Shown here piece by piece: positions 7,792 to 15,523 of a stretch of DNA of 32,564 bases. The position numbers and the translations under genes were made by a program. A model generated the notes under the pieces. It saw only the letters and a program-made list of their open reading frames with translations. It was not told the origin of the DNA and ran no database searches. Within the stretch, counting starts at the first letter, position 1. Each line of letters starts with the position of its first letter. The stretch is from the NCBI GenBank assembly GCA_017421945.1, contig JAFOHD010000072.1:1-32564 (forward strand), written 5' to 3'. Source of the DNA: Alistipes sp. Its GTDB lineage: Bacteria; Bacteroidota; Bacteroidia; Bacteroidales; Rikenellaceae.

Positions 7792-10620
7792 ATGAAGTTT
7801 CACGAGGAAGATAAGATTATAGTTTCAGGCGCTCGCGTTCACAATCTGAAGAATGTGGATGTCGAGATACCTCGCTATGCCTTGGTGGTGATAACAGGCC
7901 TTTCAGGCTCGGGAAAGTCGTCATTGGCGTTTGACACCATATATGCCGAGGGGCAGCGTCGTTACATGGAGACACTATCGACCTATGCACGACAATTTGT
8001 GGGCACGATGGAACGCCCCGATGTGGATAAGATTACGGGACTGAGCCCCGTGGTTGCCATCGAGCAAAAGACAACCAACAAAAATCCTCGCTCGACGGTT
8101 GGCACCGTAACCGAGATAAACGACTTCCTGCGACTATTGTATGCACGTGTAGCAAGAGCTTACTCTCCCATCACGGGTGAGGAGATGGTACATTACACCG
8201 ACGAGCAGATATGCAAGCTCATCATGGAGGGCTTTGACTCGCGCAAGGTGGCATTCATGGCCCCTATCGTTAAGGGGCGTAAGGGTCATTATCGTGAACT
8301 ATTTGAGAGCCTCGCGAAGAAGGGCTACATATATGCCCGCATTGACGGCGAAATTCAGGAAATATCGCCAGGCATGAAGCTCGACCGATACAAGATACAC
8401 ACCATTGACCTGGTGGTGGACAGAATGAGGGTGAATGTCAATGCCGAGGAACGCGTAATGTCGTCACTCAAGGAGTCGATGCGTCAGGGCAAGGGCACGA
8501 TGGCGATATATGACTACGAAGCCGAAGGCATGCGATACTATTCACGCCATTTGATGTGTCCATCGACAGGCGTTGCGTTTGAGGACCCTGCACCCCACAC
8601 ATTCTCGTTCAACTCGCCACAGGGAGCCTGCCCACGATGCAGCGGCTTGGGTGTGGAGGCTGTGTTTGACATATCGAAAATTATACCCGACAACACCCGC
8701 TCACTGGCTGAAGGCGCAATAGAGCCCATTGGTAAGCAGAAGAACAACAAGATATTCACCCTGCTGACATTGCTCGGCCGCCGTTATGACTTCACGCTGG
8801 ATGAGCCCATAAACACCATCTCGGAGGAGGGCATGAATGCCATTCTATATGGTGACCCCAAACCTTTGACGGTGGATTTGTCGGAGTTCACATCACTCTC
8901 GGGACGAAGGATGATTCCGTGGGAGGGCATTGCAGAGTATGTGCAGCAGAGCGATGATGAGGAGTCGAAGAAGGGGCAGAAATGGAGGGAGCAGTTCATG
9001 ATGTACCGCCCTTGCAGCGTGTGCAAAGGCTCACGACTGAAAAAGGAGGCACTGCAATTCAGAATCGGTGACAAGAACATCGCCGAGGTATCTGCCATGT
9101 CAATCGAGGAGTTCGCCGAGTGGATGTCATCCATTGAGCAGCATCTAAGTCCGAAAGAGCAGAAAATCGCACAGGAGATAATCAAGGAGATACGTGAGCG
9201 CCTGCACTTCTTGATAGAGGTGGGGCTTGGTTATTTGTCGCTCAGCCGCTCGGCGAGGTCATTGTCGGGAGGTGAGAGCCAGCGCATACGTCTTGCCACG
9301 CAGATAGGCTCAAAGCTTGTGAACGTACTCTACATTCTTGACGAGCCAAGCATAGGGTTGCATCAGCGCGACAACCAACGACTCATCAACACTCTCAAGG
9401 AGCTGCGTGATGCAGGCAACTCGGTTATTGTGGTTGAGCATGACGAGGACATGATGCGCTCGTCAGACTTCATCGTGGACGTTGGTCCCAAGGCCGGTCG
9501 CCGAGGTGGCCACATTGTGGCTACGGGAAATATTGACGACATCATGCAATCTGACTCCATAACAGCCGACTACCTGTGTGGTCGCCGCCGCATAGAGATT
9601 CCCGACACACTGCGTGAAGGTACGGGCGAGAAAATCGTCATACGCGGAGCGAGGGGCAACAACCTTAAGAGCATTGACGTGGAGTTCCCGATGGGTAAAT
9701 TTATATGCGTAACGGGTGTGAGCGGCTCGGGCAAATCGACACTCACAAACGAGACCCTGCGTCCTATACTCAGTTGTAAGCTCTATCGTTCATTCGACCA
9801 GCCGCTGGAGTATGACAGCATAGAGGGCATTGAGAATATTGACAAGTTGGTGGTTGTGGACCAGTCGCCCATAGGTCGTACACCACGCAGCAACCCTGCG
9901 ACCTACTCAAATGTATTCTCCGATATACGCAAACTCTTTGAGGCCACTCCTGATGCGCAGGTGCGTGGTTTCAAGGCGGGGCGTTTCTCGTTCAACGTCA
10001 AGGGTGGCAGATGTGAGGAGTGTCGTGGTGCGGGTGTGCAGACCATCGAGATGAACTTCCTGCCCGATGTATATGTGCGTTGCAAGAGCTGCGGCGGAAA
10101 CCGTTACAACAAGGAGACTCTGGAGGTAAAATACAAGGGTAAAAGCATCAACGACGTACTGAACATGACCGTAAACATTGCGGTGGAGTTCTTCGCCAAC
10201 ATACCCTCGATATATCAGAAGCTGAAGGCCATTCAGGATGTGGGCCTCGGCTACCTCACTCTGGGCCAGCCCTGCACAACGCTGTCGGGCGGTGAAAGTC
10301 AGCGCATAAAGCTCGCAGCCGAGCTATCGAAGAGCGACACAGGCCGCACGCTCTACATCCTGGATGAGCCTACCACAGGCCTCCATTTTGAGGATATACG
10401 ACAGCTGCTGGGCGTGATAAACAAGTTGGTGGACAGGGGCAACACAGCGATAGTGATTGAGCATAACCTCGACGTGATAAAGGTTGCCGACCACATTATT
10501 GACATAGGCCCCGAAGGCGGTGCCGGCGGTGGCAGGGTGTTGGCCACGGGCACGCCACATCAGATTGCGCAATGCGAACAGAGTGCCACGGGTAAATTCT
10601 TACGCAAGATGGGCGTTTAG
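7792..10620 (+). CDS. uvrA: Excinuclease ABC subunit A
   Basis: A 942-residue UvrA, full length for the family. It has two ABC ATPase halves: Walker A GLSGSGKSS (36-44, K42) and GVSGSGKST in the second half, with two signature motifs LSGGESQRI and two DEPxxGLH Walker B regions. The second zinc module is canonical (CEEC ... CKSC). The first is atypical: C256-PS-T259 replaces the first CxxC pair, while C280-x2-C283 is kept. UvrA dimers scan DNA for bulky lesions and load UvrB in nucleotide excision repair. The gene directly abuts the TSUP transporter stop codon. A strong inverted repeat follows it. Confidence 0.97.
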   Translation: MKFHEEDKIIVSGARVHNLKNVDVEIPRYALVVITGLSGSGKSSLAFDTIYAEGQRRYMETLSTYARQFVGTMERPDVDKITGLSPVVAIEQKTTNKNPRSTVGTVTEINDFLRLLYARVARAYSPITGEEMVHYTDEQICKLIMEGFDSRKVAFMAPIVKGRKGHYRELFESLAKKGYIYARIDGEIQEISPGMKLDRYKIHTIDLVVDRMRVNVNAEERVMSSLKESMRQGKGTMAIYDYEAEGMRYYSRHLMCPSTGVAFEDPAPHTFSFNSPQGACPRCSGLGVEAVFDISKIIPDNTRSLAEGAIEPIGKQKNNKIFTLLTLLGRRYDFTLDEPINTISEEGMNAILYGDPKPLTVDLSEFTSLSGRRMIPWEGIAEYVQQSDDEESKKGQKWREQFMMYRPCSVCKGSRLKKEALQFRIGDKNIAEVSAMSIEEFAEWMSSIEQHLSPKEQKIAQEIIKEIRERLHFLIEVGLGYLSLSRSARSLSGGESQRIRLATQIGSKLVNVLYILDEPSIGLHQRDNQRLINTLKELRDAGNSVIVVEHDEDMMRSSDFIVDVGPKAGRRGGHIVATGNIDDIMQSDSITADYLCGRRRIEIPDTLREGTGEKIVIRGARGNNLKSIDVEFPMGKFICVTGVSGSGKSTLTNETLRPILSCKLYRSFDQPLEYDSIEGIENIDKLVVVDQSPIGRTPRSNPATYSNVFSDIRKLFEATPDAQVRGFKAGRFSFNVKGGRCEECRGAGVQTIEMNFLPDVYVRCKSCGGNRYNKETLEVKYKGKSINDVLNMTVNIAVEFFANIPSIYQKLKAIQDVGLGYLTLGQPCTTLSGGESQRIKLAAELSKSDTGRTLYILDEPTTGLHFEDIRQLLGVINKLVDRGNTAIVIEHNLDVIKVADHIIDIGPEGGAGGGRVLATGTPHQIAQCEQSATGKFLRKMGV

Positions 10621-10629
10621 GCAAGAATT

Positions 10630-10677
10630 TTGAAATCGTTTCATACAAAACCTTTATTGCTATGAAACGATTTTCAA
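10630..10677 (+). repeat. Inverted repeat spanning the start codon of the DUF4251 gene
   Basis: TTGAAATCGTTTCATA (10630-10645) and TATGAAACGATTTTCAA (10661-10677) are inverted copies differing by one extra T. Thirteen contiguous pairs can form around a 15-base loop, and a T-rich stretch lies in the right arm. The right arm contains the ATG at 10662. It may terminate uvrA transcription, hide the downstream start codon, or bind a protein. Confidence 0.75.
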
Positions 10678-11213
10678 TTTTCATCGTGTGCATTGCATTA
10701 TGCACTTTTTGTGGGCCATACGTTCACCGAGCAACCGCACAGAAACAGAAGCATGATTACCACAACACCACCCACGAGGAGCGTGCTGCGCGGCGTGCTG
10801 CACGACTTGCCGAGGAGGAACGCATCATCGACTCGCTCATGATTGCACAGAACTTCGAGTTTAACCCTCAAACCATGCAGCAGATGCCTGCGGGACAGAT
10901 GAATTTTCTGTCGAACATCAACTACACGTTTACCATCTGGCGTGGTGCGATGGATATATGCCTGCCCTATATAGCGGGCATTACACCACCCTACCGTCGC
11001 ACGTTGTTGAATACGGGCACAAAGAATCTGCAAAATTACAAAACAGTGCAAACCGACAACGGCTGGATAGTATCGTTCAATGCTGTGTTGTATGCCGAGA
11101 TTGACTACACCTTCACGTTGGAGATTACCGACTATGGCGGAGCAACACTCACCATATCGAACGACTGGTACAACGATGTGCAATACACAGGTACCATATC
11201 GCAGGTATATTAA
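10662..11213 (+). CDS. Secreted DUF4251 domain protein
   Basis: A 183-residue protein starting with a type I signal peptide (MKRFSIFIVCIALCTF..., with cleavage likely near ATA-Q at about 26), then a charged linker rich in Arg and Glu. The rest matches the Bacteroidota-specific DUF4251 pattern: an NFEFNPQTMQ-like strand, an LPYIAG strand with a following PPYRR, and FTLEITDYGGATLTISN near the end, consistent with a beta-sandwich. The function is not known for the family; the location should be periplasmic or outer-membrane associated. The signal peptide supports this ATG, which lies inside an inverted repeat. No clear promoter is visible in the 41-base gap after uvrA, so expression may rely on read-through. 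It converges on ispF. Confidence 0.8.
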   Translation: MKRFSIFIVCIALCTFCGPYVHRATAQKQKHDYHNTTHEERAARRAARLAEEERIIDSLMIAQNFEFNPQTMQQMPAGQMNFLSNINYTFTIWRGAMDICLPYIAGITPPYRRTLLNTGTKNLQNYKTVQTDNGWIVSFNAVLYAEIDYTFTLEITDYGGATLTISNDWYNDVQYTGTISQVY

Positions 11214-11215
11214 CA

Positions 11216-11244
11216 AAATAAGGGGCTGTGAAAGTCCCTTATTT
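11216..11244. terminator. Bidirectional terminator between DUF4251 gene and ispF
   Basis: AAATAAGGG (11216-11224) pairs perfectly with CCCTTATTT (11236-11244) around an 11-base loop. It lies between convergent stop codons and is flanked by AT-rich sequence on both sides, so it can serve both strands. Confidence 0.75.
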
Positions 11245-11245
11245 G

Positions 11246-11725
11246 TTATTTGTAGAGAAGTGCCACGGCATGTGCCGACACCCCTTGCTCACGCCCCTCA
11301 AAGCCGAGATGCTCGGTGGTGGTTGCTTTGACCGACACTCTATCAACCTCAATGCCAACAACCGAGGCAAGCGCAGCGCGCATGGCGTCGATATGAGGGC
11401 GCAACTTGGGACGTTGCATGGCTATGGTGCAGTCGATGTTGGAAATAGAGTAGCCATGCTGTGCCACCACATCGCACACACGGCGCAGAAGTATTTTGGA
11501 GTCTATACCCTTGAACTCGGCCGAGGTGTCGGGAAACAATTTGCCAATGTCGCCCAGTGCCAAAGCTCCCAGCAGGGCATCGCAGATAGCGTGGATAGCC
11601 ACGTCACCATCGGAGTGGGCAACACAACCTTTGGTGTGCTCAATTCTCACGCCGCCAATCACCAATGGCAACCCCTCGGCCAGGGCATGCACATCGTAGC
11701 CATGTCCTATTCTGATGTCGTTCAT
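11246..11725 (-). CDS. ispF: 2-C-methyl-D-erythritol 2,4-cyclodiphosphate synthase
   Basis: This is IspF of the MEP isoprenoid pathway, which cyclises 4-diphosphocytidyl-methylerythritol 2-phosphate to the cyclodiphosphate in the cytoplasm with a divalent metal. The signature RIGHGYDVH gives metal ligands Asp and His, and AHSDGDVAIHA supplies the third His. The conserved GDIGKLFPDT and ATTTEHLGFEGR segments are also present. The protein is 159 residues from the ATG at 11725, the family's usual size. I prefer this ATG to the in-frame TTG at 11731, because a strong promoter places the transcript start around 11745. The gene stands alone with its own promoter and terminator. Confidence 0.97.
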   Translation of the reverse strand: MNDIRIGHGYDVHALAEGLPLVIGGVRIEHTKGCVAHSDGDVAIHAICDALLGALALGDIGKLFPDTSAEFKGIDSKILLRRVCDVVAQHGYSISNIDCTIAMQRPKLRPHIDAMRAALASVVGIEVDRVSVKATTTEHLGFEGREQGVSAHAVALLYK

Positions 11726-11752
11726 ACGCAAATTTAGTTAATAATGCTTGTG

Positions 11753-11784
11753 CAAATATAGCAATTATCTTATCAAAACACAAA
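11753..11784 (-). promoter_or_regulatory. Promoter of ispF
   Basis: On the minus strand TTTG (11784-11781), a 20-base spacer and TATATTTG (11760-11753) form a near-ideal Bacteroidota -33/-7 promoter. The -7 box is 27 bases upstream of the ispF ATG. Confidence 0.82.
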
Positions 11785-11905
11785 AACAATACCTTTCCTC
11801 TCATCTATAAGGGTCGCGAAAAAACCACTATTTTCTCGGCGAAAACATTATTTATACGCAAAGCTTCAAAATGAGCAGCGAGATAAAGGATTTACACTCC
11901 TTAAT

Positions 11906-11937
11906 TTTGAATTTTGAATTTATATTGCGTATATTTG
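11906..11937 (+). promoter_or_regulatory. Promoter of nusB operon
   Basis: TTTG (11906-11909), 20 bases, then TATATTTG (11930-11937). This is a consensus Bacteroidota promoter whose -7 box ends 32 bases before the nusB ATG. Confidence 0.82.
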
Positions 11938-11969
11938 CACCATTAATTGCGATTTAAGGTTCATTTTTT

Positions 11970-12911
11970 ATGATAAGCAGAAGATTGCTCCGTATCAAGG
12001 TTCTCAAGAGCCTGTATGCCCATTTGAAATCAGAAGCTGACTCAATAATGGGTTCAGAAAAGAGTCTCGTGGCCTCAATTGACAAGACATACGACCTCTA
12101 TTTCCAGATGATGTCACTCATCGTCGAGCTTGCCAACTACGCCGAAAAGCGTCAGGAGATAGCCATGCAGAAGAAACTCCCAACATTCGAGGATTTGCAC
12201 CCCAACCGTAAATTTGTTGAGAATGCCGTCATCAAACTCATCGCCAACAGCGACTCGGTGAACGATTATCTGGCTTCTCGCAAACTCTCTTGGAAGAATA
12301 ATCCCGAGTTGATAAAGACTCTCTTCACGCAGCTTGAGCAGACCGACTACTATCAGCAATACATGGCAAAGCAGGAGCGTTCGTTCAGTGACGACATGGC
12401 ACTTGTGACCAACTTCTACACACTCGAGCTGGAGGAGTCGGAGGCCCTGGAGGAGGCTCTTGACGAGCAGTCAATCCTGTGGAATGACGACCTGGGTTTT
12501 GCTCTCATAATGGTGACACGCACACTCTCAAACATGCGTCCATCGCACAAGGAGGTAAAGGTGTTGCCAAAGTTCAAGAACTGGGAGGATTTGGACTATG
12601 CACGCGAGTTGTTCAGTAAAGCGGCAATCCACTTCGACGAGTATCTGGAGCAGATTGAGACATTCACCCGCAACTGGGACGTGGAACGCATAGCTTTCAT
12701 GGACAACATCATCATGGTAACTGCCATGGCCGAGCTCATCAACTGCCCATCAATTCCTGTGAAGGTCACCCTGGACGAGTATATCGAGATTGCGAAGTAC
12801 TACTCTACACCAGGCAGCAGCACCTTCATCAACGGTATTCTGGACAAGGTTGTAATCGCACTCACCGAGAGTGGGCAGATTAAGAAGAGCGGTCGCGGAC
12901 TTATAGGATGA
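11970..12911 (+). CDS. nusB: NusB-family transcription antitermination factor (long Bacteroidota form)
   Basis: A 313-residue protein, more than twice the length of E. coli NusB. The N-terminus MISRRLLRIKVLKSLYAHL fits the first helix of NusB (RRxxRxxALQxLY). The C-terminal 110 residues carry the all-helical NusB core (NWDVERIAFMDNIIMVTAMAELI, then VKVTLDEYIEIAKYYST and FINGILDKV). A charged helical insert of about 150 residues separates the two. NusB binds boxA RNA with NusE (S10) to promote antitermination of rRNA operons. The long form followed by DUF1573 and yajC is a familiar order in this phylum. The stop codon overlaps the next ATG (ATGA), indicating coupling. Confidence 0.9.
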   Translation: MISRRLLRIKVLKSLYAHLKSEADSIMGSEKSLVASIDKTYDLYFQMMSLIVELANYAEKRQEIAMQKKLPTFEDLHPNRKFVENAVIKLIANSDSVNDYLASRKLSWKNNPELIKTLFTQLEQTDYYQQYMAKQERSFSDDMALVTNFYTLELEESEALEEALDEQSILWNDDLGFALIMVTRTLSNMRPSHKEVKVLPKFKNWEDLDYARELFSKAAIHFDEYLEQIETFTRNWDVERIAFMDNIIMVTAMAELINCPSIPVKVTLDEYIEIAKYYSTPGSSTFINGILDKVVIALTESGQIKKSGRGLIG

Positions 12912-13348
12912 GTAGCCTTGCAAGATATATAGTCCTCGCCGCACTGCTCTTGACTGCAACCCTGTGCGGATGCCAGCCCAAGCAGAAGTCGCTCACGCCA
13001 ACACGAGAGGTCACAATGCAGGAGGTGGAGTATAGTGACGAGCAGCTACAACTCGGCATCAGGGACACGCTCAACTTCGGCAGGATGCGTCAAGGTGAGG
13101 TTGTCGTGAAGAAGTTGAAAATCACCAACCGAGACACCAAGCCCATAGTACTGCTGAGGCACGTTACTTCGTGCGGTTGCCTGAAGATTAACTACGAGCG
13201 CAAACCCATAGCTCCGGGAGCAAGCAGCGTGATAAATTTTGAGTTTGATTCAAAGAGCCTTGAGGGGTGGCAGATGAAATTATTGGAGTTATATTTCGCC
13301 GATAAGGACACACCAATAAAAATATACATTGATGCCGAGGTGGAGTAA
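12908..13348 (+). CDS. DUF1573 lipoprotein
   Basis: A 146-residue exported protein. The N-terminus has a lipoprotein signal with lipobox LCGC (Cys22). The mature part is a DUF1573 immunoglobulin-like module: LNFGRMRQGEVVVKKLKITNRDTKPIVLLRHVTSCGCL, with the typical SCGC motif, then IAPGASSVINFEFD. DUF1573 proteins are related to ASH/MSP-like sandwich domains; a structural or binding role in the envelope is inferred, with no known reaction. It overlaps nusB by four bases, so it is translated from the nusB message. Confidence 0.87.
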   Translation: MSSLARYIVLAALLLTATLCGCQPKQKSLTPTREVTMQEVEYSDEQLQLGIRDTLNFGRMRQGEVVVKKLKITNRDTKPIVLLRHVTSCGCLKINYERKPIAPGASSVINFEFDSKSLEGWQMKLLELYFADKDTPIKIYIDAEVE

Positions 13349-13360
13349 TGAAAAGTGTAT

Positions 13361-13368
13361 TACCTTTG
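13361..13368 (+). promoter_or_regulatory. -7 promoter element upstream of yajC
   Basis: TACCTTTG fits TAnnTTTG and lies 46 bases before the yajC ATG. No convincing -33 TTTG is seen within the end of the DUF1573 gene, so yajC may also be read from the nusB promoter. Confidence 0.5.
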
Positions 13369-13414
13369 CACATAACAGACAATATTGATTAATAACAAAT
13401 AAACTTAAACGAGT

Positions 13415-13735
13415 ATGATGAATTTTCTTGATGCAGCAGCCGCTGCGCCACAGCAGCCAGGTATGGGCAGTTTCTGGATTATGATGCTGCTTATGATTGT
13501 TGTGATGTATTTTTTCATGTGGCGTCCAGAGTCAAAGCGCCGCAAGGAGATGGCCAAGTTCCGCGAGGGATTGAAGAAGGGTGACAAGATTATCACCGCA
13601 GGCGGTATCTTCGGCGTGGTGAAGGAGGTTAAGGCCGGTGAGCCTACAATCCTTATCGAGGTGGACAGCAACGTCACACTCCGCGTGGATAAGAACATGG
13701 TTGTTGCCGACACAACACAGTTGCAGAAGCAATAA
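13415..13735 (+). CDS. yajC: Preprotein translocase subunit YajC
   Basis: A 106-residue protein with a short Ala/Gln/Pro-rich N-terminus, one membrane helix (about 18-36, FWIMMLLMIVVMYFFMW) and the YajC cytoplasmic motif: RPESKRRKEMAKFREGLKKGDKIITAGGIFGVVKEV, ending in a short acidic/polar tail. YajC associates with SecDF and SecYEG at the inner membrane to assist secretion. Two adjacent ATG codons (13415 and 13418) could start it. A hairpin terminator follows 21 bases after the stop. Confidence 0.95.
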   Translation: MMNFLDAAAAAPQQPGMGSFWIMMLLMIVVMYFFMWRPESKRRKEMAKFREGLKKGDKIITAGGIFGVVKEVKAGEPTILIEVDSNVTLRVDKNMVVADTTQLQKQ

Positions 13736-13756
13736 TAAGCATCGCTTTTGTAAATC

Positions 13757-13790
13757 ACAACTGCCGACCACACATGTGATCGGCAGTTGT
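13757..13790. terminator. Bidirectional terminator between yajC and the esterase gene
   Basis: ACAACTGCCGA (13757-13767) pairs perfectly (11 bp) with TCGGCAGTTGT (13780-13790); the loop contains the palindrome CACATGTG. It lies between two convergent genes. T-tracts are short, so efficiency is uncertain. Confidence 0.65.
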
Positions 13791-13794
13791 TGTC

Positions 13795-15021
13795 TTATGG
13801 GATTTTCACCTCCACCGCAGCGGGAAACATATACCTCAAATCACCACTTGCAAAGAGCGTATTGCTCATTGTCTTTTCTGTACGAGCTACCCTACCCTTG
13901 TATATCTTCCGGCCCTTGTAGCAAACTGTGACAGGCTTGTCAAGATTACACATCGCATCGTTGAGATAGATGGTAATCTTCGGATAATCACACTGAATGA
14001 TGTCAATCACATTACCCTTTCGCTCGGCAATGACCGTAGCACCATTCTTGTAGTCGCATTTATCAATGGCCAACCAATAGAACGACATACGGGCTACATC
14101 ATCCTGACACCACACCACCTTGTCGGGATATGGTTCACGCACATACTTCGCCATCCATGGCAGTGCCGCAGCATCTTCCAAATCCATCCAGTGGCCCTTG
14201 TCGGCAACAATGTGTGTCTCGTGAATATAACCGCCGGGGTCGTTTGCTTGCAAATCATCGAGCAACTTGCCATATTCGGCAGCCATACCGTTTCTATTGA
14301 AAGAGCTGTCGTTTGCTCCCATCCAAATCATAAATGGGGTATTACGCAAATTCAGCATCGAAACGCCATTAGGATGGCCCGCCATCATTGATGCGGCAGC
14401 CCATCTGTCGGCCATGCGGGGCGACATCTTGTATGCACCGTCACCGCCTGCCGAATAACCCATCAGATAGACCTTGTCGGGATTGACATCCCAGTAAACC
14501 ACAGCCGCCTGAATCAGTTGCTCGAACAGCTCGCACAGACCATCCTGAAACCACATATTCCACGCATCCCATGGGGCACGAGGAGCTACATAGACACCCT
14601 CGCTTGGTGTATAGAGGTTTATCTGGTTGCGCCACTGACTATCGTTGCCGCTCGCTGCGATACTACCTCCACCGTGCATCGATATGTAGAGACTACGACC
14701 ATCGGCAGGCTTTTCGCCACAAATACGATACGCAAATTTGAGTTTCAAATCATTGTATTCGATAACCTTATTTTCGATAGCGGAGCTATATTTCTTCTTT
14801 GTTTCGTCAAACCACTTCTTCTCCAGCACAGCCATTGCGGCCGCAGCTTCCTGGCGTGAGAGTTTCTTCTCGGCCTTCACAAATCTACCCTTGCAGAAAC
14901 CTCCGACTTCATTACCCTCGCTATTCTGACCACCACAACACTCTACTCTGTATCGATTGCCGCACGAGAGACAAGAAGCAAGCAATATCGCAGCCAATAA
15001 TAACAGATAAAACTTTTTCAT
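13795..15021 (-). CDS. Secreted alpha/beta hydrolase lipoprotein (putative esterase)
   Basis: A 408-residue protein with a lipoprotein signal (lipobox LASC, Cys17). The mature N-terminus is unusually Cys-rich (Cys17, 20, 28, 29 and 43). The alpha/beta-hydrolase core has an oxyanion HGGG (116-119), nucleophile Ser190 in GYSAGG, a probable acid Asp238 (MGANDSS) and His277 (DKGHWMD). About 110 further residues form an apparent beta-rich C-terminal module. The fold fits carbohydrate or feruloyl/acetyl esterases, but the substrate is inference from its place as the last gene of the operon with a GH106 rhamnosidase. It starts 18 bases after the PaaI-type thioesterase gene. Confidence 0.8.
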   Translation of the reverse strand: MKKFYLLLLAAILLASCLSCGNRYRVECCGGQNSEGNEVGGFCKGRFVKAEKKLSRQEAAAAMAVLEKKWFDETKKKYSSAIENKVIEYNDLKLKFAYRICGEKPADGRSLYISMHGGGSIAASGNDSQWRNQINLYTPSEGVYVAPRAPWDAWNMWFQDGLCELFEQLIQAAVVYWDVNPDKVYLMGYSAGGDGAYKMSPRMADRWAAASMMAGHPNGVSMLNLRNTPFMIWMGANDSSFNRNGMAAEYGKLLDDLQANDPGGYIHETHIVADKGHWMDLEDAAALPWMAKYVREPYPDKVVWCQDDVARMSFYWLAIDKCDYKNGATVIAERKGNVIDIIQCDYPKITIYLNDAMCNLDKPVTVCYKGRKIYKGRVARTEKTMSNTLFASGDLRYMFPAAVEVKIP

Positions 15022-15039
15022 AACGATATTAAATCAAAA

Positions 15040-15519
15040 TTACTTTTGTTCATCCTCGGTCTTAAACTCCATAAACCCAAACTCATCGCGGGCACGCTCC
15101 TTGGGAAAAAGGAAATAGACACATGTAGCCATGGTGCACAACTCGCCCTGCGCATTGTATAGCTCTACTGCAATATCAAGCACGTTGCGCATCTGCTTCA
15201 CGACTTTTGCCCGCAAGGTGATGGGCTCATCGGTAATCATTACAGGTTTCTTGTATTTTACCTCCATGCGCGATGTAACGCCACTTGTCTGAAACTTGCG
15301 AAACACCACCCAGCTCGCCACCTCATCGGCAAGGGTTGCCTGAATACCACCGTGAAGAGTGTTACGCCATCCTTGAAACTCAGCACGCGGATGCCAATGG
15401 CTCACAATCTCTTCTCCATCTTCAAAAAACTCCATGCGCAATCCATGTTCAGAGTCTGGATCGCAACCAAAGCAGTGGTAAGTGGGCTCTCCTGCCCAGG
15501 GATTAACAATTCGTTTCAT
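15040..15519 (-). CDS. PaaI-type hotdog thioesterase
   Basis: A 159-residue cytoplasmic protein with no signal peptide. The hotdog signature is NTLHGGIQATLADEVASW (His56, Gly57, Gly58, with Asp65 in the central helix), followed by the strands VTSRMEVKYKKPV and LRAKVVKQMRNVLDIAVELYN. An N-terminal CFGC pair (residues 16-19) is seen in a subgroup of this family. PaaI-like enzymes hydrolyse acyl- or aryl-CoA thioesters; the substrate is unknown. It lies 4 bases after the GH106 gene and 18 before the esterase gene, so it is embedded in a glycan-degradation operon. A link to CoA esters released from plant glycan substituents is speculative. Confidence 0.86.
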   Translation of the reverse strand: MKRIVNPWAGEPTYHCFGCDPDSEHGLRMEFFEDGEEIVSHWHPRAEFQGWRNTLHGGIQATLADEVASWVVFRKFQTSGVTSRMEVKYKKPVMITDEPITLRAKVVKQMRNVLDIAVELYNAQGELCTMATCVYFLFPKERARDEFGFMEFKTEDEQK

Positions 15520-15523
15520 AGTA

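Noticed and set aside
10698-11216. Minus-strand ORF of 172 codons over the DUF4251 gene
   Set aside because: The plus frame has a signal peptide and family motifs; the minus frame has none and starts inside the terminator.
11228-11737. Plus-strand ORF of 169 codons over ispF
   Set aside because: It is the reverse of the clear IspF reading frame and contains the terminator region.
13415-13735. Possible programmed features in the Ala-rich N-terminus of YajC
   Set aside because: Short Ala/Gln/Pro stretches before the YajC helix are common in this phylum.
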